A DNA stretch of 64,000 nt from Asterias amurensis (Eukaryota; Echinodermata; Asteroidea; Forcipulatida; Asteriidae): positions 19,240,965-19,304,964 of the forward strand of contig NC_092656.1 of the NCBI RefSeq assembly GCF_032118995.1, written 5' to 3'. The notes beneath the pieces were generated by a model, which ran no database searches, was not told where the DNA came from, and saw only the letters and a program-made list of their open reading frames with translations. Below, in pieces: positions 1 through 13,400 of the stretch (positions are counted from its first letter, which is position 1; each line of letters starts with the position of its first letter). The translations under genes were made by a program, and so were the position numbers.

Positions 1-264
1 ATAATAGGTTCTTATTTATTATTTCTTTATTAATATTACCAAGGTAGGTTCTTATTTATTATTTCTTTATTAATATTACCAAGGAATATTTGTTTGTTAA
101 ATGTTGAATAATTTAGACGGGAATGTGCAGTACTGGAACCAGGAATTTTGTTCCGTTGTACGAAGGATCGGTATTCTATAATTAAATGCAGGGGGAAAAT
201 CTAAACTTTAAATAATTTTAATTCTATGCAAATCAGTTACAGATTATGAGCTAAAACTACAGGG

Positions 265-452
265 CCCAATTTCGTATAACTGTTTATAAGCATAAAAAAA
301 GCTTGAACATTTTTTGCAAAGCAGAAATGAGCAAAGTACCAGTCAAAGTTTGTACATGTGACGTGCTAGTTTGACTGGTAATCTTATAAGCATAGTTTTG
401 TTAGTGCTTAGCTTCTTTTTGTGTTTTACTAGCTCTATGAAATTGGACCCAA
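265..452. mobile_element. Family E inverted-repeat element
   Basis: Bounded by GGGCCCAATTTCGTATAACT and TAGCTCTATGAAATTGGACCC, with internal TGCTTAGC/GCTTAAGC motifs. It is a non-TTAA short inverted-repeat family seen about ten times in the window. Confidence 0.7.
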
Positions 453-639
453 ATGTGGAGCATGCTCCACTGCTGAAGGGAACCGACTAGATCCATTAAA
501 TTTAATGAATCCGCCCTATCGTTTACACTCCAGGTCGTACAGTTCAGACACGGAAAGACCTGTTAAGACAGAACAAAATAAAAACAATTTAATTTAATTC
601 ATAAGGTATCAGCTATTGGGTTTGAACTCATCCTTACCA

Positions 640-720
640 GGCATGCTCAGTGGTCTAGTGAACATGTCTACTTTGAATGGGGGTTGATGGTTCGAATCCC
701 ACCCTGTGGATTTATTTCTT
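640..720 (+). mobile_element. tRNA-like SINE head fragment
   Basis: GCTCAGTGGTCTAGTG (A-box region) and GATGGTTCGAATCCCACC (B-box) are spaced as in a tRNA-derived SINE promoter. Confidence 0.55.
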
Positions 721-769
721 AAAACACTCCAAAAAGCACCGAGTAGGGCCTTCAAAGCAACTACACATT

Positions 770-1165
770 GGTGTAATAATAATAATAACAACAATAATCG
801 TTTTTCATATCGCGCTTTTCACACCCGAAGACCTTCACTAAGCGCTCGCACCATCATTACCCCTGGTCACTGGGCCATTTAATTGATTCCTTAAACCATC
901 TCAGCTCCTGGGATGGGGAGTATACAGCCTGTGCAACATTAATGTGTGCTACTCGGCTAAATCAATCCCAAGAACCACCTATGCCATCATAAGTAAGCAT
1001 TTCCCCTGGGGTGGAGAGAAGCAAGTTATAGTAAATTGTCTTCCTCAGGGACACAACTGTCCAACCGGGACTCAAGTGTCACGACCGAGACTCAAACCAA
1101 CACTCTGCTGAACAGAAACACTAGAGCTTGAGTGAGTAAGGTGTTCTTATCTGCTCGACCAAGAC
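770..1165 (-). mobile_element. tRNA-derived SINE
   Basis: Read on the minus strand: a serine/leucine-tRNA-like head with a B-box-like GGTTTGAGTC, a CTCTCCACCCCAGGGG body, and a GCGC/AATAAT tail at the plus-strand left end. Confidence 0.7.
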
Positions 1166-1485
1166 ACCTCGAGAAAGAAGAAAAAAAAGAAAAAAAAGAG
1201 AAAAAAGCTATTTCCGTCTCTAGGAACCCAGACTATAATCTGAATTGAGTCACCTTGAACTGACACTGTTGTATGAACTTAACCCTTTGGGGCTCAGAAC
1301 AAACGAGCCAAATGAAACACCTTGATGTAAAAGAACTTCTGTTTGTATACCTGATGTTTCCTCAATTGTTATTTGGCAAAGCACTGACCCAACTCCTGTG
1401 ATTCGCTCTTTCAGAGACTGTACAAATCTCATCTTTGCTTGAACATTCTTTGAAAAATCTCAGGTCCCCGTCCTTAAATTATTGT

Positions 1486-4400
1486 TTAGAATGTCTTACT
1501 CTTTTCATAGTAGTCGAAGACGGTTACAATACCCTTCCTTGGCTCCTTGACAAATTCTTCTCGAGTCACCATGAAACTGACACAGGTGTCCTCTTTCTCA
1601 AGCTGTCATGAAGAAAGAATGGAGCATACAATGAGGTTTATTACTTGAAATTAACTGATGCGAAGAACAAGAGTCTATGGTGGCCTCTGTGTTACTACAA
1701 GCCTTAAGCTTACATTTAAACCGACAAAGTTGAGGTTTACAGTTTAATTGTTGCTTGGTATGTTTTCCATATTTCCTCCTCTTTTTTGGTAATTTTAATG
1801 TTTGTTTGTGAGTGCATATATTGTATGTAAAAAAAAAGTGCTTGTACTTAAAAAAACAAGACTAATTTTTAAACTCTTAAAGTAAAAACAGCCTGGTTGG
1901 ACGAATTTGTGTGCTTTCAGATAAGAATAAAAGACTTCTGGCTAGAAGTCTTTTATTATTTTAGTGAGAAATTACCTCTTTCTCAAAAACTACGCTACTT
2001 CAGAGGGAGTCGTTTCCCACAATGTTTTATACTATCAACAGCTCTCCAATGCTTGTTACCAAGTCAGTTTTTAAGTTAATATTTGTTTTGAATAATCACC
2101 AAACATGTACCTTCCCTTTAATGGTGCACTGGTGTTATGAACCCAAAGAATGATATAAAAGAATCATTTCACAGTTCGACCTTTACCTATACTCTCGTCT
2201 TTTAAAGGGACACATTGCCTTGGATCGGCGAGTTGGTCTATGACAAGTGTTTGAAACCGTTTGTTATGAAATGCTTATGGTTAGAAAGATGTTTTAAAAG
2301 TAGAATATAATGATCCACACAAATATGCCTTGATTTGCACCGTTTTCCCAAAATTTGACTCAACCAAATGGTGTGCCGCGTTAGTTAACTTCTAGACATT
2401 TTTGTGTGGATCACTATATTCTACTTTTAAAACAGCTTTCCAACCATATGCATTTTATAACAAAAGCTCTTCAAACGCTCTTCAACGTCCAACTTGCCCG
2501 CTCCAAGGCAACGTGTCCCTTTAATCTACCTGATCATAGTAGAAGTTAACTTCCTTTCCTTCGTGTTCGACCATCTTAGGACCTGCTTCCTCTTGTTCCA
2601 GTGCTTGCAGACTGTTTGATTCCGGTTCAAACCCAGACACCATACGCACTTGTATGACTGCCATATTGGAAAATTCATCTTCACCATTGTAGCTAATTTT
2701 AAACAAGAATAAAAACATAAAATCTCATAATCAAGTATTCTGTACTCTGTGAATAACATACTATCACCAGTTTACCTTGGCTGAACTTGTTTTATAACTT
2801 TGCCGCAAGATCAGTGTTTTGGTTTGGTTTTTTCTGTGACAATGTAAGTTTGACTGGAGAGCAATAAAACATCATCCCGAGGATAATAAAAAAAAATAAA
2901 AAAAATTCAAAATAAATAAGTACTCTCTCGATCAAAAAAACATACAAGGTCATTACTTCCTCACTTTCATAACCAAAAATAGATCCAAATGTTTCCTGCT
3001 GTCTATGAATCCTATATGCAAATTTTCACAAGGCAACTTCCCAACAATACCTTAGACTACATCTGACATACTTTTCAACATTTAGGCCGTGTTCGAAACA
3101 ACTGACATATTGTCGTACTTTTCCACTTTTTAGGCAGTGTTCGAACGGCAACTTCAGCTAGATTATCTGTAGCCAAAGTCGCCATTTCCCACCAAACACT
3201 CCAAAATGTTTCCACACTGTAAAATGTGATGTCACAATACAAATCACTATTGTGTGCCATTGAGTGTGTAATAAAAATAAAAAAATGTAAAATATAAAAA
3301 GACTAACTGTGCACAGATGGTCATGCTGTATGAAGTACATGGTAACTGTCTAGGAATCTGATTGTCGGCTGAAGAGATATCGATGGTAAATGGCGGTTCA
3401 GCTGACACCTCAGGTATGATGTTATATGTCACTATCACCTGTCAAGAACAGCAAAAATAATAACTCAATGTTTAGCCATTGATCAGCTGCCATGAAGTTT
3501 TATTTGTAATGATAAACAGTGTGCCACTACAATACTAGTAGACATAATAGCGCCGGTGTCCACCAATTTTAGGCAGTCATGGTCAGGACTGGAATTTCAT
3601 CTTTGACAGGGCAAGGCAATTTTCACTTTGTAAATGGCACTTCCATAGGGCCATTTGAAAGTAAATGGGAAACTTTTGATGGGGCACCAAGAACATGGGC
3701 AACGGGGGGCCATGGCCATACGAAGCCCTGCACGATTCCCAATAATGACCCGGGAGCCGCAAGGAGTCTCGTGGGGTCTCGAAACCCATCGCACACTACT
3801 TGCAAACCCATTGCAACGTCATCATGACTGAGATATTAATTCTGAAGACTGATCAGTTTCTTGGCGAGTATGCAGCCTGTTTGTCCAAGTAAAGTGGTAC
3901 ACCAAGCTAAATCAGTCTGTGACAGGTGAAACCTGTCATGGTTTTGTTTTCTCTGCTTAATTGGTTAATTTCCTTTGATTTTAACAAAGAGGTGATCTCC
4001 ATGGTTTTACTCTATTATATATATTTACTTCGTCCAGTACACTGTATATTGCATCTGTGGGAATGTTCTTCTGTTCTTCAGCCAATCTTAATCTTAATCT
4101 TTGCACCCCATGGTCATTGTTTGTTGGGACCTGAAACCACAAGTAGCACTAGTCTCATTTGCATACTCCTTGTATTGATAGTTGTTTCATGTTTATTCAT
4201 TAGCTTAGTCATAGCCCAGGAATGCAGTACACTGGTTCCTGTGGGTCTTTTTTCATAATCTTAATTCAGTTGTTCATAAGACACCATTCTGTAAGGAGTA
4301 GTTTTTATAGAGATAGTTTTGTACAGCGCTGGCTGCGCGCGGTTTCCACTGTTGGAAAATAAAACACATTATCTTCATCACAATGTTGTTTCCAGACTTG

Positions 4401-7400
4401 ATAAAGAACTCTCTGTGTCACATTTTCTCGGTGTCACAAGTCACAAGGACCATCTCTACCCTCGTATAACAAAATAGTCTGGTTCCTATTTTCAAAATTA
4501 CTATTATAGCATTCATTATTGTTATTTGATACAAGGTACATGACCAAGATGGAGACAGCATGATAAATGTGTTCTGTTTTAAGGATACAACTGTCATGAC
4601 ATGATGTTCAGCTGCAGGCAAGTATTTTCAAATCGACAAAGACTGGATCTGAACCCAGTACAGCAAAGATGAGGGATAAGTAGTTACCTGAGTCAAGGCA
4701 CAGCCGGACCCGGTAGCAGTCATCTTGATTTCTTCTGGAACCTTGGGTATCTGCTCAATCTGTAGAAGAAGACTGTTTTCTTGGGTGACGCGAAGATTTC
4801 TTATGTCATCATCGCAAGAGAACTTAATCCCTAGTGATATGTCTAGGTTACCGCCTGAGTACGCCATCATGCTGTAGTCAGCCAAAGCTTGTAAGGCCAT
4901 CACTGTGTCCTGTGAAAACAACATGTTATAAAATAGGTCTAGTTTGGTTTGAGTGGAAGGCGCTAACTTTGATTTACGAGGTAAAGACAAATGTGGATTA
5001 AATGTTTGGATACGGGTTAGAGTAAAAGAAAGGGGTTAAGGGGTATGGTTAGGGTTTGGTTAATGCCCAGGGCTGGGGTTTAGGGTTAGGTTAATGTTAT
5101 GGTCTGGGGTTTAGTGTTAGGTTAAGGGTAAGGGCTGGGGTTAAGGGTTAGGTTATTGTTTAGGGCTGGGGTTTAAGTTTAGGTTAAGGTTATGGTCTGG
5201 GGTTTAGGGTTAGGTTAATGTTATGGACTGGGGTTTAGGTTAGGTTAATGTTATGTCTGGGGTTTAGGTTAGGTTAATATTATGGTCTGGGGTTTAGGGT
5301 TAGGTTATTGTTAAGGGCTGGGGTTTAAGGTTAGGTTAAGGTTATGGTCTAGGGTTTAGGGTTAAGTTAATGTTATGGTCTGGGGTTTAGGGTTAGGTTA
5401 ATGTTATGTCTGGGGTTTAGGTTAGTTTATATGTTATGGTCTGGGGTTTAGGTTAGGTTAATGTTATGGTCTGGGGTTTAGGTTAGGATAAGGTTAAGTG
5501 CGGGGGTTAAGGGTAAGGTTAACGTTATCTGGGGTTTAGGGTAAGGTTAACGTTGGGGTCTGGGGTTTAGGTTTAGATTAAGGTCTATGGCTGGGGTTCA
5601 GGGTTAGTGTTATACCTGAGTGGAAGAGAACCCTCCCTCAGCATTACGTTGCCCGACAATCCAGCGAGCCACGGGGTTACCCTTGACTAGGGCTTGCGAT
5701 TTGTCATAAGACCTGACGTAGGTGAGAAGCACGTAAGATGTAATCTCAATGTTCTGGGACGACGCTTGACGATGGAGATATGGGGATCGTTTGTCTGTGT
5801 TGAGAACCTCCGCCCCTTCCCAATGCATCAAGCCTTCAGATTCTGTGAAACAAAAGGTTCATTTTTGAAACGATCTTGAAGTCTAAAAGAAACTAAGGTT
5901 TGCTGAGGCTCTGAACAGAACCAGAGGTGTGACAATTGTCTTTGTTTTGACCAGTATAAAGGTCTCGATTGAAAATGTCAAAATGTTTAGATAATATTTA
6001 AAATGTGAAGCTCTAACAAACATAGAGTTACCGCAATTCTTAGTTTCTATAGTTTTGCCACCATGTTAAAGACAAAATATCAATACACCGCAATTGAAAA
6101 AATACAAAAAAAAATTGGTAGATCTATATTTTGACCTATTGAACTCTTTCACAATGCAGAATGCACCTCAGCACAAATCATGCCTACTATTTCCACCATT
6201 TCACGAGTCGATTCTTTGGCGCCACAAAATGGCAGACTGGGGCCAATTTTACAAACCCAAAAAATGTATCCAAGAAAAATTGTCAGTATTACTATAGTGA
6301 TTTGTATTGTGACATCACACTTTTCTTAGCCACTACTACTTGTAGTTAAGATCAACCTTAGCTCTTTGTGAAATCGGTCCCAGAATAGGTGGGTGTAAAC
6401 AAGTGGGCTGGGCACAATGAAATGAGTAAGTAGAAAACACTCACCCACTGCAAGCTCATTCAGTCTTTCCAATAGAGTATTTGTGTGAGGACTTCCAGCC
6501 AAGATGTAAGCATACGTTGCTAAAGCCAATGTGTACATGTCTGCCGATTGGATGTCCACTTCCTTGTTCAGACACTGCACACCTTTTCGGATATGTTCAG
6601 CCTGGGAAAAACAAATCAGGGTTTACAGCAACGTGGCAAACAAATCAGGCTCTTTTGGAAAAGTGGAAAGAAAATCAGGCCCTTTTAAAAGAGCGGAGAG
6701 GAAATCAGGCACTTCAAAAGAGTGGAAAGAAAATCAGATACTTGTTAAAAAGTTGAAAGAAAATCAAGCACTTTTAAAAGAGTTGAAAGAAAATCAGATA
6801 CTTTTTAAAGAGTTGAAAGAAAATCAAGCACTTTTAAAAAGAGTTGAAAGAAAATCAAGCACTTTTAGAAGAGCGGAGGGCAACTGAGCACACACTTAAC
6901 CTCCTCCCCCTTGGGTGCGCCACCGACTGACAACATGGGTACACTTCTAGGCTTACCTCACTTGCGTCTCCTGCTTCAATGAGTGATATCATAACATAAG
7001 CAGTGAGTGTTGCTTGGTCGTTAACATTCCCCTGTGAAGAAAAAAAGACCAAGAGGAAATGTTATAAGTACAATTATCGGCTAAATCTTTGATAATGTTA
7101 AAAGAAGCTACCTGCCCCCAACTGTTTTACACTGACCAATCAGAGGGTGTGTTAAAGGCACTGAACACTGATTACCTAAAATATGAAACTGATTTATTAA
7201 GGAGCAAAAAGAGATGATGGTATGAAAAACATTGTGACCCTACCATTGCAACGTCACATCCCAAGTTTTTGTAAACAAAGGTTGGAAAACTATGGAAAGC
7301 CACAAATGCACAGCAACAACAGGTAGATGCAGTTTGCAAAAAATGTTACACAACTATTTAAAAAATAGTAATGGATTTGCTGGAAACACAGCAACAAACT

Positions 7401-10400
7401 TTTTTTAAATGGAAGTTTTCAAAAAAGTTGAATTTGGTCATTTGTCTGTAAAAACGATTAACTTCATTCGGTCGGACGTGCCAACCAGAGCAGTTTGTTT
7501 CTTGACCTTGGAAGGGTCTATAGCACTTCAATCTTACCATCATATCTTTATGGATGACCTTGCCGACAGATTTAAAACATCCATCCTTCTGTTGAAGACT
7601 CAACAACCAAACTTTACTCTTTGCCAACTCCTCGGGATCAATAAAGATATACTTGGACGCCTGCGCAAATGACCGTACGACAAACGCCGTCAGCCACGTA
7701 CTTCCGGACGGGTCACTCATACCAAAAGCTGAGTAGGATCCATCGGTGTGTTGGTACGTTAACTCTCGCTGGTAGCCAATCTCCATGTGTTGCTTTGCTT
7801 TAGCTTCAACGCCTGGTGTTAGCTTGTTGATCCCTTAACAATAATAATAATAATAATAATATTAGTGCTTCTTATATAGTGTACATATCCAACGGCTTTA
7901 CATCCCATCAGAAGGACGAAGCATCATAGTTAAATGTCTTGCTTAAGGACACAGGCGTCACGACTGGGACTTGAACCAACACTCTACTGATCAAAAACAC
8001 CAGAGCTTGAATCTGGTGCTCTTAACCGCTCGGCTATGAAACGTCACACCCTTGGGTGTAGAGATGTGGAAACTCAAGGTAAGGATGATGAGGTGACCAA
8101 GCCGCAGCCACAGTGGTAGCCGCTAACTCAAAAAGGGGCCTTCATAAAAGGTCTTAAAGGCAGTGGACACTATTGGTAATTGTCAAAGACTAGCCTTCAC
8201 AGTTGGTGTATCTCAACATATGCATGAAATAACAAACCTGTGAAAATTTGAACTCAATCGGTCATCGAAGTTGCGAGATAATAATGAAAGAAAAAAACAC
8301 CCTTGTCACACGAAGTTGTGTGCGTTTAGATGGTTGATTTCGAGACCTCAAGTTCTAAATCTGAGGTCTCAAAATCAAATTTGTGGAAAGTTACTTCTTT
8401 CTCGAAGACTATGGCACTTCAGAGGGAGCCGTTTCTCACAATGTTTTATACCACCAACCTCTCCCCATTACTCGTCACCAAGAAAGGTTTTATGCTAATA
8501 AATATTTTGAGTAATTACCAACAGTGTCCACTGCCTTTAAAGTACACTGCCTAGTCTTTTGCTATGGACTACTCCAAACATAAGGTCTGATGATCAGGCC
8601 CACTTCAGGGGATCGTATACAATTAGTAACTGGAACCCACTTTACGTTTCAATCAAATATAGTTGTAGATATATACCATAAAATTAACCTGTGACAGGTT
8701 TTAAAAAGATGGTAGGGTTTTTGAGATACTGTCGAAAATCTGGAGAGGTTAAGTCCACGCAGGAAGAATAAACTTTCCAAGAAAGAGGTCAATACAATCA
8801 GAGAAATGTTACAGTCAGTAATAATTTTCAGATTGAATTTTGGGGGAGTTTTCCCGTAGCTGGGAAGGCATCGAGTTCATGTATTTTCCTGTGACTTAAC
8901 TTAAAAAAAAAAAAATTTAAAAAAAGATCAGTTCAGTCTACCTGTAAGATAGTGCAAGACAAAGATGTTGGGAACGAAACCGATCATATTTTGTTCACCG
9001 CATCCAGTTGGCATACGCAGAAGCTGATCCAGGTTGCTGATTGAAGGACCCATCATATCACCTAAAAATAAACAACGAAAACAGAAATAAGAGAACAAAA
9101 ATAACAAATATTTCCAGAAAAAATAATTCCAACCACTTGTATCTATATGAAAATTGGCATGGTAAGGTATTACATGTAATATACATTTGGTTTGCGGTAA
9201 CACCATGTGTGTATCTTCTTGCCAGGTAGAGTTTGTTCTTTTGAGAACCCTTGCCTTATCTTCTACTACCGCGGAGTAGATTTGTGGAATTCGGGAGACT
9301 TCTCAGTTCTGAAAAGAACTGTCCTGCTTTTCAACTATTACCTGGGCACTCATATCTGCTCAAATCCACATCATAACTTACCAATGATGGCAAGAACTTA
9401 GAAGATTCGTTCAACCTGAAAGAAACTTCTCAGGCTAAATTTTGAGGAATGTTTAAAAGCACAAAAAGGTCTTACCTGTGAGAGTGATGATTCCTCTTTC
9501 AGAGCCAGACACAAAGTTCTCAGGTAGACCTTTCAGAATAATGTCCTCAATATAGACGCCGTTCTCATAGTCTAAATCAATCACAAATACAAGATTTAGT
9601 TTAGAGATTTTGTAAATTATTCTTGATATTGTTATTAAGATTATGGGATTTGAGGCATTGCATGGGTTGGGCATCAATGTATGTTTGGTTTTGCGGTAAC
9701 ACCACGTGTATATCTACTTGATTGGCAGATTATGTTCTGCAGAGAACTTATCTTACTGGATATCGAACCCACACTCTGCTGCTGACAACACCAGAGCTTG
9801 GGTCCGGGGAGCTAGACAGCTCCGCCACACACGCCACAATCGTGATCATCTTGTTGATTTTGGACTATAAATTAAAGACAATGGACACTATTGGTAATTG
9901 TCAAAGACCAGTCTTCTCACTTGGTGTACCTCAACATATGCATAAAATAACAAACCTGTGAAAAGTTGAGCTCGATCGGTCATCAAACTTGCGAGATAAT
10001 AATGGAAAAAAAAAAACTTATCTCACGAAGTTGTGTGCGTCTAGATGGTTAATTTTGAGACCTCAAGTTCTAAATCTGAGGTCTTGAAATCAAATTCATG
10101 GAAAATTACTTCTTTCTCGAAAACTATGGCACTTCAGAGGGAGCCGTTTCTCAGGTTTAATGCTAAACATTGTTTTGAGTAATTACCAATAGTGTCCACT
10201 GCCTTTAAGTTTACTCAACAAATTTATTGGCTCTGCAAGCTAACCACGGAATTCCATGCTTACATCCAACAGAGTTAAGAGCTGTACAGGATGCGTGAGC
10301 GCAAAATTAAGCGGTAGGCAGAAACATTAAAGTGACCCTGAATACTTACCGACAGGACAGAAGAATGTGCTGAAAACTTGTTCAGTTTCTATACCCTCAG

Positions 10401-13400
10401 GCTGAAGAGCAAAAAATAATTAAAATTTTTATACTTTTCATTTTTGATTAGTCATCCCAAATTATGTTAATCTAAAAGATGAGATATATCCAAGGTAAGA
10501 ATGCTTCCAATTTGGTTTGTTGTTTAAAGGCTATATGTACTTTTTCCTAACAATTAACACAATGTCCACAGATTTACATTAAACTTACACAGTTTGAAAA
10601 TTATGATAGTAGAAAGCTTCCCTTGAAATTTTACTTACTGAGGTGCTGCAGTTTTTGAGAAATGAGTAAAAGTAATAATTTTCGTCTCAGTTTTAGCATG
10701 TAAAAACGTATTAACCAGTTATGCTATGGTTTTGGTATAATATCATAACTGGTTAATGGGATTTTACATGCTAAAATCATTTTGGTCTCATGAGACCAAA
10801 ATGATTTTGTTACTTGTTTTACTCATTTCTCTAAAACTACACAACCTTAGTTAGTAATATTTGAAGGGAAGCTTTACACTATCATTATCTTCAAACCCTG
10901 TAAGTTTTATGTAAATCTGTGGACATTTTGAAAAAGTACCCGAATCCTTTAATCAGGCAAATGTAGCATCAAAACAAATGTGACTATTGTTACAGACGCT
11001 AATACTGAATGAAGAAGATTATATATACTTATAAGGCATGCTTTATCTGAGTTTGAGGCAATGTTCTTGTAGTAGCCATCACAGCCAAAGTTGCTTTATT
11101 CTGACGCGTCTTATGAAACCTTCTCAGAGTTCCTTTGGGTGGGGATCTACATATTACACAATGAAATACAAACCTTGACTAGTAACTTCTTTAAGACGGT
11201 ATCAGAAACTCCAAGCAGAGAGTCGTCCATTTCTCGTCCTACACAAGCACCAGATGCCTCTACGGAAACAGCTGCCACTGTAAAAGATTAGACGGTCAGA
11301 GGTCAAGGTCAGTAACTTCAGAGACATATACTAGTATACTGGTATACAAACTAAACCTTTTTAAATAAACTGGAAAAGGCCAGTTTTCTCACTTGGTGTA
11401 TCCCAACATATGCATTAAATTACAAATCTGTGAAAATTTTGACTCAATTGCTCATCGATATTGCAAGAGAATAATCAAAGGAAAAATACTTTTCTTTAGT
11501 TTACCTTGAATGGGAATATCTCCAAGTTCGATAGCCTTGACGTAGAATGAAACTGATTGAGACTCGCCAGCACATACACAAAGCTTCTCCACTCGATTCT
11601 GATCGTCAATCTCGTAGCTACTTGACGCTTCTAAAGTGAGCTCAACCTAAAGAGATTGAAAAACAATGACACATTGTCTTCTATTATCAGGGCCCAATTT
11701 CATAGAGTTGCTTAAGCAACAAAAAAAAGCTAAGCAAAACAAATTATGCTAACCAGAATTAGGTTACCAGCCACAATACCATGTTACATGTGCAACTTGT
11801 GACTGGTATCCTGCACAATATTGCTAAACAAGGGTTTTCTGCTTAAGCGACTCTATGAAATTGGGCGCAGGCACCATGCTTGGCCCTTGGGAAACAAGTA
11901 GGAACATTTTATTGAGTGCAGGGCTGATCGTACGGATTCATGGTGTAAGCTTTCACAGGTTTTTTTTTTCAGGTGATTCAACAACACTTTTGCTGACATT
12001 TCTAATGGCCCAACAAAATCAGAAATCAGATCGAAGTAGAAAGATTATCATGCCTATTCTATTTAACATAACCTAAAAAAGTTTGATCATTTCATAGTTA
12101 TGCTCACCATTAGACATTCAGATATGTAGTTGAAAACTACCACAGTGACTGGTACAAGCTCATAGCGAATAACGGAGTAAGGTAATCTCATATCAATGAA
12201 GAACGCTTGGAAGGCTGTGATGCTGGTCAAATCGGACACTCCAGCCCCGTACTTGGTGGAGGTACAGAATCCATGGCCAATCCACTCCGTGATGGTGTGT
12301 GGAACATGTACATTGATGTCCTTGTGGCCGCTATCGCTGTTAGCAATTTGAGGAAAAATAAATGTTACAAAATCATAAAGCTGTATTCTATTTAACACTA
12401 CTAGTAACTTTTTTTTTAGTTGCATTGGGGGATTCAAAGAAGTTTACCTCAAACGAGGCAAAATGTCACTCTTGGTAAGGGGCTACATGAAGAAAAATAT
12501 CTAAAATGAAAACAACTAAGAAGAGGAGAATTGATATTCCTCTTAAAACAGTCTAGATTGTAGGATGGAGGGAAACATGCACCAGGCAAGGAGTGCCAGA
12601 GAGAATAAGTAAGTGGAACAAAGCTGTTGGAATGGCTCTTTGTTCTACATCTCAGCAAATCAAAGAGTGAGAAGAAGCGGAAAGTCTGGTTTCATGCTCA
12701 ACCAATCCTGATAAGAGGAACAAAGAAAAAGGGAGATGAATGTACAAAATTGTGTCTCAAGAAAGCCGAGTGCAAAAGTTTGATTGGGTTTCTGCCATTC
12801 TTAAGCCATTGTAGGAAGGTTCAACTCTACATAGGAATGAAAAAAACTTGTCTTTGGGGTAATTCTAGCCCCAAAAAATGCAACATATATTTTTGTTGGG
12901 AGCCATTTTGTTGCCCTCGACCTTCTGCTACTGTGACCCCCAAAAAAACTTTATGTGCCTGGGAGAAAGTGTGGAGCTCCATGCCCTTCTTCTGGGCAAG
13001 CAAATAAATGAAGTACTATATGTCTTATAATAAGTGGAAGTTCTAACGATTCGTTCTGGCTCCTCACCAGTCCTAGTTGGTGACCGGGCCTTTTCACACA
13101 GTGACATTGGTCATGTTCTCTGGAATAAACTACCTGATTCCATCTGGAACATTGATTCGTTTGAAACTTTAAAAACAGAACTGAAGACACTACTCTTTAC
13201 ATGACTGTATTTTTGTTTCTTAGTAATAAGTTTGCACAATGCTTAATCATTGTACATCTATTTTCGTCTTTCTGTAGCACCATGAGAAACATAGTTTAGA
13301 AAGTGCGCTTTAAAGCCATTATACACTTTCGGAACAGAAAAAAAAAAAAGTAGACAGGTTTACAAATAACTTACAGGGTTTACAGAAGGCAATGGAAAAG

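Larger units (their letters stand above)
1..1485. other. Region downstream of the CD109-like gene
   Basis: No gene was recognised. It starts with a 43-bp direct duplication (TAGGTTCTTATTTATTATTT twice), then a family E element and two SINE pieces. The CD109-like 3' UTR should run into this stretch, but no convincing poly(A) signal could be chosen. Confidence 0.6.
1486..6601 (-). other. CD109: CD109-like exons 26-31: end of toroid and receptor-binding-like domain
   Basis: Coding exons: 6445-6601, 5616-5842, 4688-4909, 3308-3438, 2530-2692, 1486-1602. They encode [51 protein letters not shown] (spliced across exons 27/28), [33 protein letters not shown] and [14 protein letters not shown] followed by TAA at 1486-1488. 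The exon 29 donor (CACA|GTTAGT) was chosen because it restores CAHYNGE, matching the family's C-S/T-YNG motif. A short intron near 1427-1499 leading to a Cys-containing alternative C-terminus is possible but weaker. Confidence 0.85.
6957..11646 (-). other. CD109: CD109-like exons 19-25: CUB-like segment and thioester domain
   Basis: Coding exons: 11505-11646, 11174-11277, 10350-10401, 9476-9571, 8942-9061, 7538-7833, 6957-7031. Exons 19-22 ([44 protein letters not shown]) correspond to the region leading into the thioester domain. Exon 23 holds [20 protein letters not shown]. Exon 24 holds [30 protein letters not shown] and VIHKD. Exon 25 ([18 protein letters not shown]) continues the toroid helices. 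The exon 24 acceptor lies directly at the end of a SINE tail. Confidence 0.9.

Noticed and set aside
1250..1432. Minus-strand frame MRFVQSLKERITGVG as an extra CD109-like terminal exon
   Set aside because: The frame from exon 31 already meets TAA at 1486-1488, the acceptor here is weak, and the sequence does not resemble a TEP C-terminus. A Cys-containing alternative end in another frame remains possible.
3926..4258. 110-codon plus-strand hydrophobic frame
   Set aside because: AT-rich intronic sequence with chance hydrophobicity; no homology and no splice context, antisense to the CD109-like gene.
5026..5612. True interstitial telomere
   Set aside because: TTAGGG-like words occur, but the period is 31-33 bp and the units are mixed, so it is a minisatellite.
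6481..6887. Plus-strand frames with [10 protein letters not shown] repeats
   Set aside because: A minisatellite inside a CD109-like intron; no splice partners or domain.
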